From the NCBI RefSeq assembly GCF_008274585.1, contig NZ_VTRT01000012.1, positions 1-49,025 on the forward strand: a stretch of 49,025 bases of DNA, written 5' to 3'. Below are positions 1 to 8,184 of this stretch, piece after piece. This stretch comes from Pedobacter sp. BS3. Lineage in GTDB: Bacteria > Bacteroidota > Bacteroidia > Sphingobacteriales > Sphingobacteriaceae. How positions within the stretch are numbered: the first letter of the stretch is position 1; every line of letters starts with the position of its first letter. The translations under genes and the position numbers were made by a program. The notes below the pieces were generated by a model. It saw nothing but the letters and a program-made list of their open reading frames with translations, was not told the origin of the DNA and made no database searches.

Positions 1-47
1 TCTTTAATATACTGTTTCTCAGTAAAATGCGCAACCTTTTCTTTCAT
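1..47 (-). CDS. 5' end of a gene running off the left edge
   Basis: An ATG at 47 on the minus strand opens a frame of 15 full codons (starting MKEKVAHF) with no stop before the window edge. It is preceded by an A-rich tract, the usual leader of non-Shine-Dalgarno genes in this phylum, and it diverges from the deaminase at 154. The fragment is too short to identify. The open frame could be chance. Confidence 0.35.
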   Translation of the reverse strand, partial: MKEKVAHFTEKQYIK

Positions 48-112
48 TTCTATCTTTTTTTTAATCGCACAACACGTTAAAAAATAAATAATCATCATAA
101 AAAGTTTTATAC

Positions 113-143
113 AATGTCTGGCTAAATTGGCCGGACATTTTTT
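113..143 (+). terminator. Terminator-like hairpin in the deaminase leader
   Basis: A 10-bp stem (113-122 with 130-139, one G-T wobble) has a 7-nt loop and is followed by TTTTTTATTTT. It has the form of an intrinsic terminator on the plus strand, yet it ends only about 10 nt before the deaminase ATG at 154, and the only upstream gene visible diverges. It could be an attenuator of the deaminase or the end of a short leader RNA. The structure is seen; the role is inferred. Confidence 0.55.
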
Positions 144-153
144 ATTTTAGATC

Positions 154-639
154 ATGATAACAACCAACAGGCAGCACGAAAAATTTATGCGGATGGCTAT
201 ACGCCTGGCCGACCAGAATGTACTGGCCGGAAAAGGCGGCCCCTTTGGTGCCGTTATTGTAAAAGACGGAAAAGTAGTAGCCAAAAGTGCCAATACCGTA
301 ACCACTACTACCGATCCAACCGCTCATGCCGAAGTTACGGCCATTCGCCTGGCCTGCAAAAAACTAAAAACCTATAACCTGAGCGGCTGTGTGATCTACA
401 CCAGTTGTGAGCCCTGCCCCATGTGCCTGGGAGCCATTTACTGGGCACACTTAGATAAAATTTACTGGGCCTGTACCCGGAAAGATGCTGCCGAAAATGG
501 CTTCAGCGACCAATTCATATACGATGAAATTGCCAGGCCCCTGACCAAACGAACATTACCGGTTCAGCAACTCTTACACCAGGAAGCACAACGGTCATTC
601 AAGCTATGGCAGGAATCTGATCTTAAGATCGACTATTGA
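154..639 (+). CDS. Nucleoside deaminase (guanine deaminase / CMP-dCMP-type fold)
   Basis: This 161-residue zinc deaminase of the cytidine-deaminase superfamily hydrolyses an exocyclic amino group from a base or nucleoside. The zinc site is visible: H58-A-E60 supplies a ligand and the proton shuttle, and PCxxC (C88, C91) supplies the other two ligands. The length and the TSCEPCPMC context fit small guanine deaminases such as Bacillus GuaD (about 156 residues), and the C-terminal tail beyond the core also resembles GuaD. TadA-type tRNA adenosine deaminase is the main alternative. It is a single gene with a terminator-like hairpin just before the ATG. Confidence 0.85.
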   Translation: MITTNRQHEKFMRMAIRLADQNVLAGKGGPFGAVIVKDGKVVAKSANTVTTTTDPTAHAEVTAIRLACKKLKTYNLSGCVIYTSCEPCPMCLGAIYWAHLDKIYWACTRKDAAENGFSDQFIYDEIARPLTKRTLPVQQLLHQEAQRSFKLWQESDLKIDY

Positions 640-676
640 GATTTAAAGAGAAAAGCTGGCTTATTTGGCAATTCAA

Positions 677-1285
677 TTAACGCCATATATTCCGGATAAA
701 GAGGACAATGGCAATCAGAGCCAGCACAACGGAAATAGTGTGATTGATCACCTTGCTGCTAAAGGCAAATTTTTCGTTCAGGTAATTACTAAATCGTGCA
801 AAGCAGAACAGACTTAAAAAAGCACCAAGGCTTGATCCGGCGCTTAAAACGGCAAGAGCTCCTTTCCCGCTGATGATCCAATCGTGCGAAAGCAGGTAAG
901 TACCCCAAACCATCCAGAAAGGCACCTGCATAGGATTGATAAATCCCAGGATAATACCATATTTAATACTGTCTGTACGTGAGTAATCGGCCTGTTTGGC
1001 CTTCGCCGTGTTTCGCCAGGTGATTACTGCCATCACAACCAATATCACTACCAGTAACCAGTCCAGCCAGAGCATCAGATTTTTTTGATCGGCAAACCAG
1101 TCGGCAAAGTACATAATGGCGTACGTAAAGAAAAACTCTACGATAGCAAAGCTTACAATGAAATACATGGCATGCTTCACACCACGGTTTACCGTAAGCT
1201 GCACAACCGTTAAATTAATATTTCCCAGCGGGATATAGCCGATAAAATTAACTACCAATCCTACCAGGAAGTTCAAAAAAATCAT
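677..1285 (-). CDS. LysE/RhtB-family amino-acid exporter
   Basis: This 202-residue integral membrane protein has about six hydrophobic segments. The N-terminal stretch GYIPLGNINLTVVQL corresponds to the conserved first-helix region of LysE/RhtB exporters, and FINPMQVPFW matches the family's N-P motif near the middle. The family exports amino acids or related small metabolites; the substrate is unknown. ATG at 1285 is chosen over a TTG two codons upstream. It is convergent with the deaminase and lies downstream of a minus-strand terminator (1319-1344), so it probably has its own promoter. Confidence 0.8.
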   Translation of the reverse strand: MIFLNFLVGLVVNFIGYIPLGNINLTVVQLTVNRGVKHAMYFIVSFAIVEFFFTYAIMYFADWFADQKNLMLWLDWLLVVILVVMAVITWRNTAKAKQADYSRTDSIKYGIILGFINPMQVPFWMVWGTYLLSHDWIISGKGALAVLSAGSSLGAFLSLFCFARFSNYLNEKFAFSSKVINHTISVVLALIAIVLFIRNIWR

Positions 1286-1318
1286 GTGCAAAAATAAAAC
1301 TTAAAATTGCACAGGCAA

Positions 1319-1344
1319 TAAAAAAGGTTCCGATACCGGAACCT
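1319..1344 (-). terminator. Intrinsic terminator (second, downstream copy)
   Basis: An 8-bp stem (1325-1332 with 1337-1344) is followed on the minus strand by a T run. The hairpin and its flanks resemble the terminator at 1582-1606, including a shared ACAAGT on the upstream side, as if one had been copied from the other. It sits just upstream of the LysE gene. Confidence 0.65.
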
Positions 1345-1359
1345 CAAATAACAAGTGTT

Positions 1360-1551
1360 TTGATTGAACGAAGCTCCAGCTTCGTTCAATTACTTTTAAG
1401 CCTCCGGCTGATACATTGAATTGGTATTACAAACACCTGCATCCTGATTACAAATTTGATTGAGCGAAGCTCCAGCTTCGTTCAATTACTTTTAAGCCTC
1501 CGGCTGATACATTGAATTGGTATTACAAACACCTGCATCATGATTACAAAT
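1360..1551. repeat. Two tandem 96-bp units with an internal palindrome
   Basis: Units 1360-1455 and 1456-1551 abut exactly and differ at only a few bases. Unit 1 contains a perfect 13-bp inverted repeat with a 2-nt loop (1363-1390). A diverged copy of its first ~37 bp occurs in the opposite orientation at 48861-48897, so it belongs to a dispersed family. No gene is seen in 1286-1633 apart from these units and the two terminators. Confidence 0.9.
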
Positions 1552-1581
1552 CAGAACAAGCATCCACTATATGATAGCAAC

Positions 1582-1606
1582 AAAAAGGCTCCTATCCGGA
1601 GCCTTT
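1582..1606 (-). terminator. Intrinsic terminator of the YceI gene
   Basis: A 9-bp perfect stem (1584-1592 with 1598-1606) and 5-nt loop are followed by a T run on the minus strand, about 30 bp after the YceI stop codon. Confidence 0.85.
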
Positions 1607-1633
1607 AAATCACAAGTAATACGTATTAATCAA

Positions 1634-2170
1634 CTAAGAAGCCTGTTTAACAAACTGTACGTTGATGATCAGCTTAATTTCATCGCCCACCACAACGGCG
1701 CCGGCCTCAGTAACAGCATTCCATTGCAAACCAAACTCTTTCCGGCTTATTTTCCCCATTACTTCAAACCCGGCTTTGGTATTACCATAAAAATCTGTGG
1801 CGCTACCGCCATATTCCACGTTCAACGTAACCGGTTTGGTAATATCCCGGATGGTTAAATTCCCTTGCAGTTGGTAATCATCGCCTCCCTGATGGGTAAA
1901 CGAGGTTGATTGGAAGGTAATTTTCGGATATTTTTCCGCATCAAAAAAATCGGGAGATTTCAGGTGGTTATCCCGGTCTGACTGATTGGTATCAATGCTG
2001 TCCACATCCAGCGAAAAGCTGACAGCAGCATTTGAAAAATCATCATTCTCTGTCTCTAACGTACCGCTAAATGTTTTAAAGCTACCGGTAACGGTAGAAA
2101 TAACCAAATGTTTAACTTTAAATTGTACCTCCGAGTGGGTAGGGTCTACAGTCCATTTTGTTGTTGCCAT
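1634..2170 (-). CDS. YceI-family lipid-binding-like protein
   Basis: This 178-residue protein has the YceI pattern: an N-terminal WTVDPTHSEVQFKVKHL start, a central SIDTNQSDRDNHLKSPDFFD segment, and a late TKAGFEVMGKISRKEFGL segment. YceI proteins are lipocalin-like barrels that bind isoprenoid or other amphipathic ligands. There is no signal peptide, so this copy is probably cytoplasmic, unlike the periplasmic E. coli YceI. The ATG at 2170 is preceded by an A/T-rich leader and followed downstream by its own terminator. The physiological ligand is unknown. Confidence 0.88.
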   Translation of the reverse strand: MATTKWTVDPTHSEVQFKVKHLVISTVTGSFKTFSGTLETENDDFSNAAVSFSLDVDSIDTNQSDRDNHLKSPDFFDAEKYPKITFQSTSFTHQGGDDYQLQGNLTIRDITKPVTLNVEYGGSATDFYGNTKAGFEVMGKISRKEFGLQWNAVTEAGAVVVGDEIKLIINVQFVKQAS

Positions 2171-2241
2171 AATACTAAATTTTAAAACTTACAGCTATTA
2201 TAACAGTTTACAATTAAAATAGTTGTTTAAACATGTAAATA

Positions 2242-3201
2242 TTAGAATATGTCGACAATAAAATGATAAATGCTTCGGCAGCTTACACCCACTACAATAA
2301 TACCAACGGCTACCATAATGGATTTTGCCGAGATCTTACTGGATACACGGGCAGCAATGGGTGAAGCAATAGCGCTGCCGATCACCAATCCGGCAACGGC
2401 ATCCCAATGGATGGTTTTCAGCATGGTGATAAAGGTTAACGAGCTGAGTATGGCTATGAAAAAACGGGTCGCTTTTACAGTACCAAGCGATGTCCGCGGA
2501 TTCCGGCCGCCGGCCATCAGCGACGACAGCACAATAGAACCCCATCCGCCGCCACCAACGGCATCGATAAAACCACCCAGAAAGCCGAGTGTACGTATCC
2601 GCCTGATCTTTTTACCGGCTCTTTTATTACTTTGCAGGTTAAAAGCTTTACGCAAGATAACCAGACCCAGTATTAACGTATATAACGATACAACCGGCTT
2701 GGTATACCTGCTGTAATGCTCAAGCGATGATAACAGGTAAGCCCCTGATACGGCCCCAACAATACCCGCTACAACCAGCAAACGGAACAAACGCTTATTA
2801 ACATTCCTCATGCGATAATGCATCCACCCGGCAATACCGTTGCTAAGCACCTCGGATAAATGTACCGCCGTACTGGCAGATGCGGGTGGAATACCCATTG
2901 ATAATGAAAACGATGTTGATGTTACACCATACGACATGCCGATGGCCCCATCAATCATGGCAAAAACAAAACCTGCCGCCAGAAAATAATAAAACGTGGC
3001 AGGAATACCTTCTACATAAGCTCTGAATTGCGGTTCGGCATGCCAGAATACTGTAATAAGCAGGATTAATGCAGCAATACATATACTCCAGATTATAAAC
3101 TTCCTCGTTCTGGGCTTAGCTGGTTGTTTTTGCACTTCAGGAAATCCGGGCTCAGTATCCTTAACTACAACTCCGGCTATTACTGTTTCTGTTTCGCTCA
3201 T
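2242..3201 (-). CDS. TauE/SafE-family sulfite/organosulfonate permease-like protein
   Basis: This 319-residue membrane protein has a charged cytoplasmic N-terminus of about 40 residues followed by about eight hydrophobic helices. Two glycine-rich half repeats typical of the TauE/SafE family can be seen (DGAIGMSYGVTSTSF and GFLGGFIDAVGGGGWG). The family moves sulfite, sulfonates or other small anions; the substrate here is not evident. ATG at 3201 is preferred to a TTG at 3219 because the longer form adds six residues of no known pattern. It is probably monocistronic. Confidence 0.85.
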   Translation of the reverse strand: MSETETVIAGVVVKDTEPGFPEVQKQPAKPRTRKFIIWSICIAALILLITVFWHAEPQFRAYVEGIPATFYYFLAAGFVFAMIDGAIGMSYGVTSTSFSLSMGIPPASASTAVHLSEVLSNGIAGWMHYRMRNVNKRLFRLLVVAGIVGAVSGAYLLSSLEHYSRYTKPVVSLYTLILGLVILRKAFNLQSNKRAGKKIRRIRTLGFLGGFIDAVGGGGWGSIVLSSLMAGGRNPRTSLGTVKATRFFIAILSSLTFITMLKTIHWDAVAGLVIGSAIASPIAARVSSKISAKSIMVAVGIIVVGVSCRSIYHFIVDIF

Positions 3202-3336
3202 AAAACTAAATCGCAGCAAATATACAATCTATAGATTTAGTAGTTTAATGTTTGGTGATTTTTATTTTGCTTTTAACATGAAGTACTATTTTCCCGGTAG
3301 TGTAAATATGCTCTCAGAAAATGAGCGTAACTGAAG

Positions 3337-4512
3337 TTACAGCATCTCAAATACTCCTGCTGCGCCCTGCCCGTTGCCTACGCACATGGTTACCATGCCA
3401 TATTTTTGGTTACGGTGTTTCAGTTCGTGGAGCAACTGAACGGTTAGCTTTGAACCGGTACAACCTAACGGATGTCCTAAGGCGATGGCTCCCCCATTCA
3501 CATTTACAATTTCAGGATTTAGCCCCAATGTGCGAATAACTGCCAGGGATTGGGAAGCAAAAGCCTCGTTAAGCTCGATAAGCTGGATATCGTCCAGTTT
3601 CATCCCGGCTTGTTTTAGCACTTTCGGGATAGCTTCAACAGGGCCGATACCCATAATTCGCGGCGGCACACCGGCGACCGAATAACTCACCAAACGTGCT
3701 ATTGGTTTAACATTTAATTGTTTCAGCATCTTTTCTGACACCACCAGCACAAACGCGGCGCCATCAGACGTTTGCGATGAATTGCCTGCCGTAATGCAAC
3801 CTCCGGCAGCAAAAACAGGTTTCAGCTTCGCCAGCTTTTCCAGCGAGGTATCGGCCCTGGGCCCTTCGTCAATATCCACTACATATTCACGGGTTTGCTT
3901 TTGCAGCTTATCGTCCAGGTAGGTTTCGTGAACCGTTACAGGAGCAATGCCAACCTGCAAACGACCGTTCTTAATGGCTTCTACAGCCTTCTGGTGAGAA
4001 TGTAAAGCAAATTTGTCCTGGTCTTCCCGGCTGACATTAAACTCTTTAGCTACCGCCTCGGCAGTTAATCCCATCCCCCAGTACCAGTCGGGATGTGTTT
4101 TAGCTACTTCGGGATTCGGCACCAGTTTCCATCCACCGAAAGGCATTCCCGACATCACCTCGACACCTCCGGCAATAATGCAATCGGCCATTCCAGATCG
4201 TATCTTAGCCGTTGCAATGGCAATGGTTTCCAATCCCGACGAACAATAACGGTTTACCGTCATCCCCGGAACTTTGTCGGTATCTAAGGACATCAGCGAA
4301 ATCATGCGGCCAATGTTCAGTCCCTGCTCCGCTTCCGGCGTTGCATTTCCGACAATCACGTCGTCGACCTGGCTTTTATCCAGATCAGGCACCGAAGCCA
4401 TTAATTGCCTGATGACCGTTGTCGCCAAATCGTCGGCCCGTGTAAACCTGAAAACGCCCCGAGGCGCCTTTCCTACAGCGCTTCGAAGTCCTGCTATGAT
4501 GTATGCTTCCAT
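3337..4512 (-). CDS. fadA: Acetyl-CoA C-acyltransferase (3-ketoacyl-CoA thiolase)
   Basis: This 391-residue thiolase catalyses the last step of the beta-oxidation cycle, cleaving 3-ketoacyl-CoA with CoA. The nucleophilic cysteine is in NRYCSSG (C90), the active-site histidine is in [15 protein letters not shown], and the second cysteine is in TMCVGNGQG near the C-terminus. ATG at 4512 gives the usual [15 protein letters not shown] start. The in-frame extension to 4563 only translates the heptamer array and is rejected. It is paired with the FadN-type gene at 5010-7409 in the order of Bacillus fadN-fadA, but the two are separated by a four-helix-bundle gene. Confidence 0.93.
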   Translation of the reverse strand: MEAYIIAGLRSAVGKAPRGVFRFTRADDLATTVIRQLMASVPDLDKSQVDDVIVGNATPEAEQGLNIGRMISLMSLDTDKVPGMTVNRYCSSGLETIAIATAKIRSGMADCIIAGGVEVMSGMPFGGWKLVPNPEVAKTHPDWYWGMGLTAEAVAKEFNVSREDQDKFALHSHQKAVEAIKNGRLQVGIAPVTVHETYLDDKLQKQTREYVVDIDEGPRADTSLEKLAKLKPVFAAGGCITAGNSSQTSDGAAFVLVVSEKMLKQLNVKPIARLVSYSVAGVPPRIMGIGPVEAIPKVLKQAGMKLDDIQLIELNEAFASQSLAVIRTLGLNPEIVNVNGGAIALGHPLGCTGSKLTVQLLHELKHRNQKYGMVTMCVGNGQGAAGVFEML

Positions 4513-4517
4513 TTTAG

Positions 4518-4559
4518 TATTGGGTAGTGAGTATTGGGTAGTGAGTATTGGGTAGTGAG
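4518..4559 (+). repeat. Heptamer array, six units (arm 2 of the cassette)
   Basis: There are six exact 7-bp units, TATTGGG alternating with TAGTGAG three times. The array begins 5 bp upstream of the fadA ATG and ends 19 bp from the four-helix-bundle stop. It is the inverted partner of the array at 4975-5002. Confidence 0.95.
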
Positions 4560-4578
4560 ACATATCTTATATATTCTC

Positions 4579-4941
4579 TTAATGATTACTATTCATTAAG
4601 CTTTTTTGAAGTTTATAATTCATCTTTTGGAGTTCATCGATAATTTTTAAAATTTCACTGCTTAAGTTACTGTCAATAAAACCTAATTTTTCTGCAATGA
4701 CTATTTGGGTCTGCAATTCATAGGAAGAGCCGTTGGCAATACCCAGAAACTGTATAAATTCTCCTTTTGTATTTCTTCCAGCTCCTTCCGAAATATTTGA
4801 AGAAATTGAAACGGCACATCTCCTGACTTGAGAAGTCAAGCCAAATCGCTCATCAGAGGGAAACTGTGCAGATATTTCATATATCCTGATTGCCAAATCA
4901 ATAGCTTTGCTCCAAACCTTTAATTCTTTAATATTATGCAT
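4579..4941 (-). CDS. Four-helix-bundle protein (23S rRNA intervening-sequence protein family)
   Basis: This 120-residue protein shows the family signature: LKVWSKAIDLAIRIYE at residues 8-22, FPSDERFGLTSQVRR at 27-41, SISSNISEGAGR at 46-57, then FLGIANGSSYELQTQ. The family (TIGR02436) was first seen inside intervening sequences of bacterial 23S rRNA genes. Its fold is related to Avd, a partner of diversity-generating reverse transcriptases, and its biochemical role is unsettled. The gene is visibly more A/T-rich than the fad genes around it and is bracketed by inverted heptamer arrays, suggesting insertion into a formerly adjacent fadN-fadA pair. Confidence 0.88.
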   Translation of the reverse strand: MHNIKELKVWSKAIDLAIRIYEISAQFPSDERFGLTSQVRRCAVSISSNISEGAGRNTKGEFIQFLGIANGSSYELQTQIVIAEKLGFIDSNLSSEILKIIDELQKMNYKLQKSLMNSNH

Positions 4942-4974
4942 AGTTAAATGGTCTTATTCGGGTTCTGCGCCCAT

Positions 4975-5002
4975 CTCAATACCCAATACTCACTACCCAA
5001 TA
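4975..5002 (-). repeat. Heptamer array, four units (arm 1 of the cassette)
   Basis: Read on the minus strand it is TATTGGG, TAGTGAG, TATTGGG, TATTGAG with exact 7-bp spacing. It lies 7 bp after the FadN stop codon and 33 bp before the four-helix-bundle ATG. It is the same sequence as 4518-4559 in inverted orientation. Confidence 0.95.
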
Positions 5003-5009
5003 CCAACAT

Positions 5010-7409
5010 TCAATTCCTCAACGGTTTCCCACCCGTAATAATAGCTTTCAGGCGTTCCAGGGTTTTCTTTTCCCCACAAAGCGATAAAAAGGCTTCGCGT
5101 TCAAGGTCGAGCAGGTATTGCTCGGTTACCAGTGTGGGTTGCGACAAATCGCCGCCGCACATTACCCAGCCCAGCTTTTCGGATATTTTTTTATCGTGTT
5201 CTGATATGTAATGACCGGCATACATGGAGTTTGCCCCGGAATATACGATACCAAGTCCCTGTTTGCCCAACACGCGAATATCGCTTCGCGGGACAGGCTG
5301 CGTATAACCGGCTTCGGCCAGTTCAATGGCTTTCGCTTTGGCATCGGCAATTAAACGACTGCGGTTCATGGTGAGACCATATTTACCCTTTTGCAGGTAA
5401 CCAAGCTCCAATGCTTCGGGCCCTGAAGTGGAGACTTTTGCCATGGCAATGGTTAAAAACCTATCCTTAAATATATTCTGGTCAATCTGGTCTTCTTTAT
5501 ATTCATCGGATGCTCGCAAGGCAAACTCTTTTGAACCTCCCCCACCCGGAATAACGCCTACGCCAAATTCCACCAAACCCATGTAGGTTTCGGCGTTCAG
5601 CTGAACGTAATCGGCATGCAGGCAAAACTCGCAACCACCTCCCAAGGTAAGATTATGTGGCGCAAGCACTACCGGGATAGCCGAATAACGAATACGCATG
5701 GACGTATCCTGGAAAAGTTTTATCGCCCGGTTCAGCGCTTCGAAATCCTGTTCAACAGCCATCATAAACACCATACCGACATTGGCTCCGGCAGAAAAGT
5801 TAGCGCCGTCGTTACCAATTACCAGTCCACGATAATCCTTTTCAGCTAAATCGATAGCTTTATGGATGCCTTCGAGCACTTCTGCGCCAATGGTATTCAT
5901 TTTGGTATGAAACTCGGCATTGAGAATACCATCGCCCAGGTCAATAATGCTTAAGCCATCATTCTGCCACACAGTTTTAGTGGCACGGATATTATCCAGG
6001 ATAATAAAGGCATCCGTTCCGGGAATGGACTTGTAGGTTTTAGATGGAATATCGTAATATTTCCGGATGCCATTTTCCAGCTTATAAAAACCGGTATTGC
6101 CGGCAGCCAGCATTTCCTGTACCCAGGCGGCAGGCTCATGCTGGTATTGCTTCATATACTCCACTGTTTCGCTGACACCCAGGGCATCCCACACTTCAAA
6201 CGGACCAAGCTCCCAGCCAAATCCGGCACGCATGGCGTCATCTATACGGTACAGCTCGTCCGAAATTTCGGGGATACGGTCTGATACATATTCAAACAAC
6301 CCATAAAACGATTGCCGGAATAACTCGCCGGCCTTATCTGTACCTTTGGCATATATCTTTATCCGTTCCCGGAGATTTTCAACCGGTTTTATGGCATCCA
6401 GCGTTGCCGATTTTACTTTTTGCTGCGGCTTGTATTCCAGCGTTTTCAGGTCAAGCGCCAAAATCTCGCTGCTGCCGTCCGCCTTTTTAATCTTTTTGTA
6501 AAAACCCTGCCCGGTTTTATCGCCCAGCCATTTATTCTCTGCCATTTTCTGCACAAAACCGGGCAATCGGAACAATTCTCGGGCTTTATCTTCCGGACAA
6601 TTTTCATATAAGCCATCTGCCACATGAATCATGGTATCCAACCCTACCACATCGCTGGTACGGAATGTAGCCGACTTCGGCCGACCTAACGCAGTACCGG
6701 TAAATTTATCGACTTCTTCTACTGTTAAGTCCAGCTTTTCTACCAGGTGCAGCAAGGCCATAATGGAATATACACCTACGCGATTAGCGATAAAGGCAGG
6801 TGTATCTTTGCATAACACCGTGGTTTTGCCCAGGTATTTATCACCATAACGCATCAGGAAACCGGTTACCTCCGGCTTTGTTTGCGGCGTGGGTATGATT
6901 TCCAGCAAGCGCAGGTAACGCGGCGGATTAAAGAAATGTGTTCCGCAGAAATGCGCCTTAAAATCATCACTCCTGCCCTCATTTAACAAATGAATGGGTA
7001 TGCCTGATGTGTTGGAGGTAATAAGCGTTCCCGGCCTGCGGTATTTTTCAACCTGCTCATAGATATTCTTTTTGATGTCCAGGTTTTCTACAACCACCTC
7101 AATTACCCAGTCGCACGTGGCTATCTGCGGCATATCATCGGTAAAATTACCGGTGCGGATACGTTGTAAAACCTGTTTGGTAAACACTGGCGAGGGGCTG
7201 GATTTGGCGGCTGTATCTAACGACGTATTCACAATACGGTTACGTACTGCTTTATCATTCATCGTCAATCCTTTGCCCTGCTCTTCGGCTGTAAGCTCTT
7301 TAGGAAGCATATCCAGCAAAAGAACTTCGACACCGATATTGGCAAAATGGCAGGCAATACGCGAGCCCATAATGCCCGAACCCAGAACCGCTACTTTTTT
7401 TATATGCAT
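5010..7409 (-). CDS. fadN: 3-hydroxyacyl-CoA dehydrogenase / enoyl-CoA hydratase fusion (FadN type)
   Basis: This 799-residue bifunctional enzyme catalyses the hydration and NAD-dependent oxidation steps of beta-oxidation. The N-terminal Rossmann domain starts with VLGSGIMGS (GxGxxG, residues 9-17). The dehydrogenase catalytic region includes HFCGTHFFNPPRYL and KDTPAFIANRVG. The C-terminal half carries a crotonase domain with LTLGGGCEFCLHADY and VGVIPGGGGSKE. Dehydrogenase-first order and the ~790-residue length match FadN rather than E. coli FadB. Transcription probably continues into the four-helix-bundle gene and fadA. No acyl-CoA dehydrogenase gene follows within the window. Confidence 0.92.
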   Translation of the reverse strand: MHIKKVAVLGSGIMGSRIACHFANIGVEVLLLDMLPKELTAEEQGKGLTMNDKAVRNRIVNTSLDTAAKSSPSPVFTKQVLQRIRTGNFTDDMPQIATCDWVIEVVVENLDIKKNIYEQVEKYRRPGTLITSNTSGIPIHLLNEGRSDDFKAHFCGTHFFNPPRYLRLLEIIPTPQTKPEVTGFLMRYGDKYLGKTTVLCKDTPAFIANRVGVYSIMALLHLVEKLDLTVEEVDKFTGTALGRPKSATFRTSDVVGLDTMIHVADGLYENCPEDKARELFRLPGFVQKMAENKWLGDKTGQGFYKKIKKADGSSEILALDLKTLEYKPQQKVKSATLDAIKPVENLRERIKIYAKGTDKAGELFRQSFYGLFEYVSDRIPEISDELYRIDDAMRAGFGWELGPFEVWDALGVSETVEYMKQYQHEPAAWVQEMLAAGNTGFYKLENGIRKYYDIPSKTYKSIPGTDAFIILDNIRATKTVWQNDGLSIIDLGDGILNAEFHTKMNTIGAEVLEGIHKAIDLAEKDYRGLVIGNDGANFSAGANVGMVFMMAVEQDFEALNRAIKLFQDTSMRIRYSAIPVVLAPHNLTLGGGCEFCLHADYVQLNAETYMGLVEFGVGVIPGGGGSKEFALRASDEYKEDQIDQNIFKDRFLTIAMAKVSTSGPEALELGYLQKGKYGLTMNRSRLIADAKAKAIELAEAGYTQPVPRSDIRVLGKQGLGIVYSGANSMYAGHYISEHDKKISEKLGWVMCGGDLSQPTLVTEQYLLDLEREAFLSLCGEKKTLERLKAIITGGKPLRN

Positions 7410-7426
7410 GGAGATGATTGGATTTT

Positions 7427-7450
7427 AGATATAAGACGTGAGATATGAGA
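7427..7450. repeat. Heptamer array upstream of fadN
   Basis: AGATATA, AGACGTG and AGATATG follow one another at exact 7-bp spacing, then AGA. The array lies in the 394-bp gap 7410-7803 between fadN and the HicB-like gene. The only other item seen in that gap is the palindrome at 7461-7473. Confidence 0.75.
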
Positions 7451-7460
7451 TTTTTTTAAC

Positions 7461-7473
7461 TAAACGTTCGTTA
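7461..7473. promoter_or_regulatory. Palindrome TAAACGTTCGTTA, possible TetR-type operator
   Basis: A 13-bp near-palindrome lies about 55 bp upstream of the fadN start. AACGTTCGTT-like palindromes are common targets of TetR-family repressors, which often control fatty-acid degradation genes. A partial second copy (AAACGTTCAT) lies near 7552. No regulator gene is adjacent, so this is a weak inference. Confidence 0.3.
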
Positions 7474-7803
7474 TCTGATTTTGATTTTAAACTTATGGAA
7501 TACCCGCGGGCGATACAACTATTTTACCAATTTTTTGGCTTTTAACTCAAAAAAACGTTCATACAATAGCGCAGGGGAAAATAAACAGTTATCCTAAATA
7601 TTATTCACAGGAATAAAAAGGATTTTGAATCAATATTAACCTGCCATTTTATGGTAACGCATATATCCATGCAGCAACAAGAAATGGCCCAAAATTCTGC
7701 TTTAAAACAAAAAATTATTAGAATGGTATTATAAAATATCAGAAGTAATATATTATTATTGTATCACTCAAGCGCTAAGCATTTAATACAACATTCAATA
7801 AAA

Positions 7804-8184
7804 ATGGCAAATAAACGGGCTAATGCATTTATAAATCATAAAGGCGTAACTCATCATATCAATATGCCTATACTTACATGGAAAGAAGATGGGATATTTT
7901 ATATATATTCTCCTTTTTTAGATTTAACAGGATACGGCACATCTGAACAAGAAGCGAAAGATTCCTTTAAAATTACATTGACCGAGTTTGTTAAATACAT
8001 GGAGAATAAAGGTACAACCTATGAGGAGCTAAAGAGGCTTGGCTGGACAGTGAACGAAAAAAAGAAAAGGGTTCACCCTCCTGAATATGATCAATTACTT
8101 GAGGATAATGACACATTTAGGGATTTGACAAGCATGCCAGGAGTTGTAACAGATAGCACCAATATTGAGATAGCCTTAGCCTAA
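7804..8184 (+). CDS. HicB-like antitoxin
   Basis: The 126-residue product contains the HicB partial RNase-H-like fold: a beta stretch FYIYSPFLDLTGYGTSEQEAKDSF followed by an amphipathic helix. The acidic C-terminal tail (about residues 90-126) would be the toxin- or operator-binding part. ATG at 7804 is preferred to a TTG 15 codons upstream. The stop overlaps the start of the HicA-like gene by one base (TAATG), so the two are translationally coupled with the antitoxin first. The pair is markedly A/T-rich compared with nearby metabolic genes, which fits horizontal acquisition. Confidence 0.75.
   Translation: MANKRANAFINHKGVTHHINMPILTWKEDGIFYIYSPFLDLTGYGTSEQEAKDSFKITLTEFVKYMENKGTTYEELKRLGWTVNEKKKRVHPPEYDQLLEDNDTFRDLTSMPGVVTDSTNIEIALA

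Noticed and set aside
1571-1858. Plus-strand frame of 95 residues
   Set aside because: It is antisense to the YceI gene and overlaps its terminator, with no recognisable domain.
4513-4563. N-terminal extension of the thiolase
   Set aside because: The extra 17 residues are a translation of the heptamer array, and the thiolase family begins at the internal MEAYIIAG.
4579-4941. Part of a diversity-generating retroelement (Avd gene)
   Set aside because: No reverse transcriptase, template repeat or variable repeat is present; the protein fits the TIGR02436 relatives better than true Avd.
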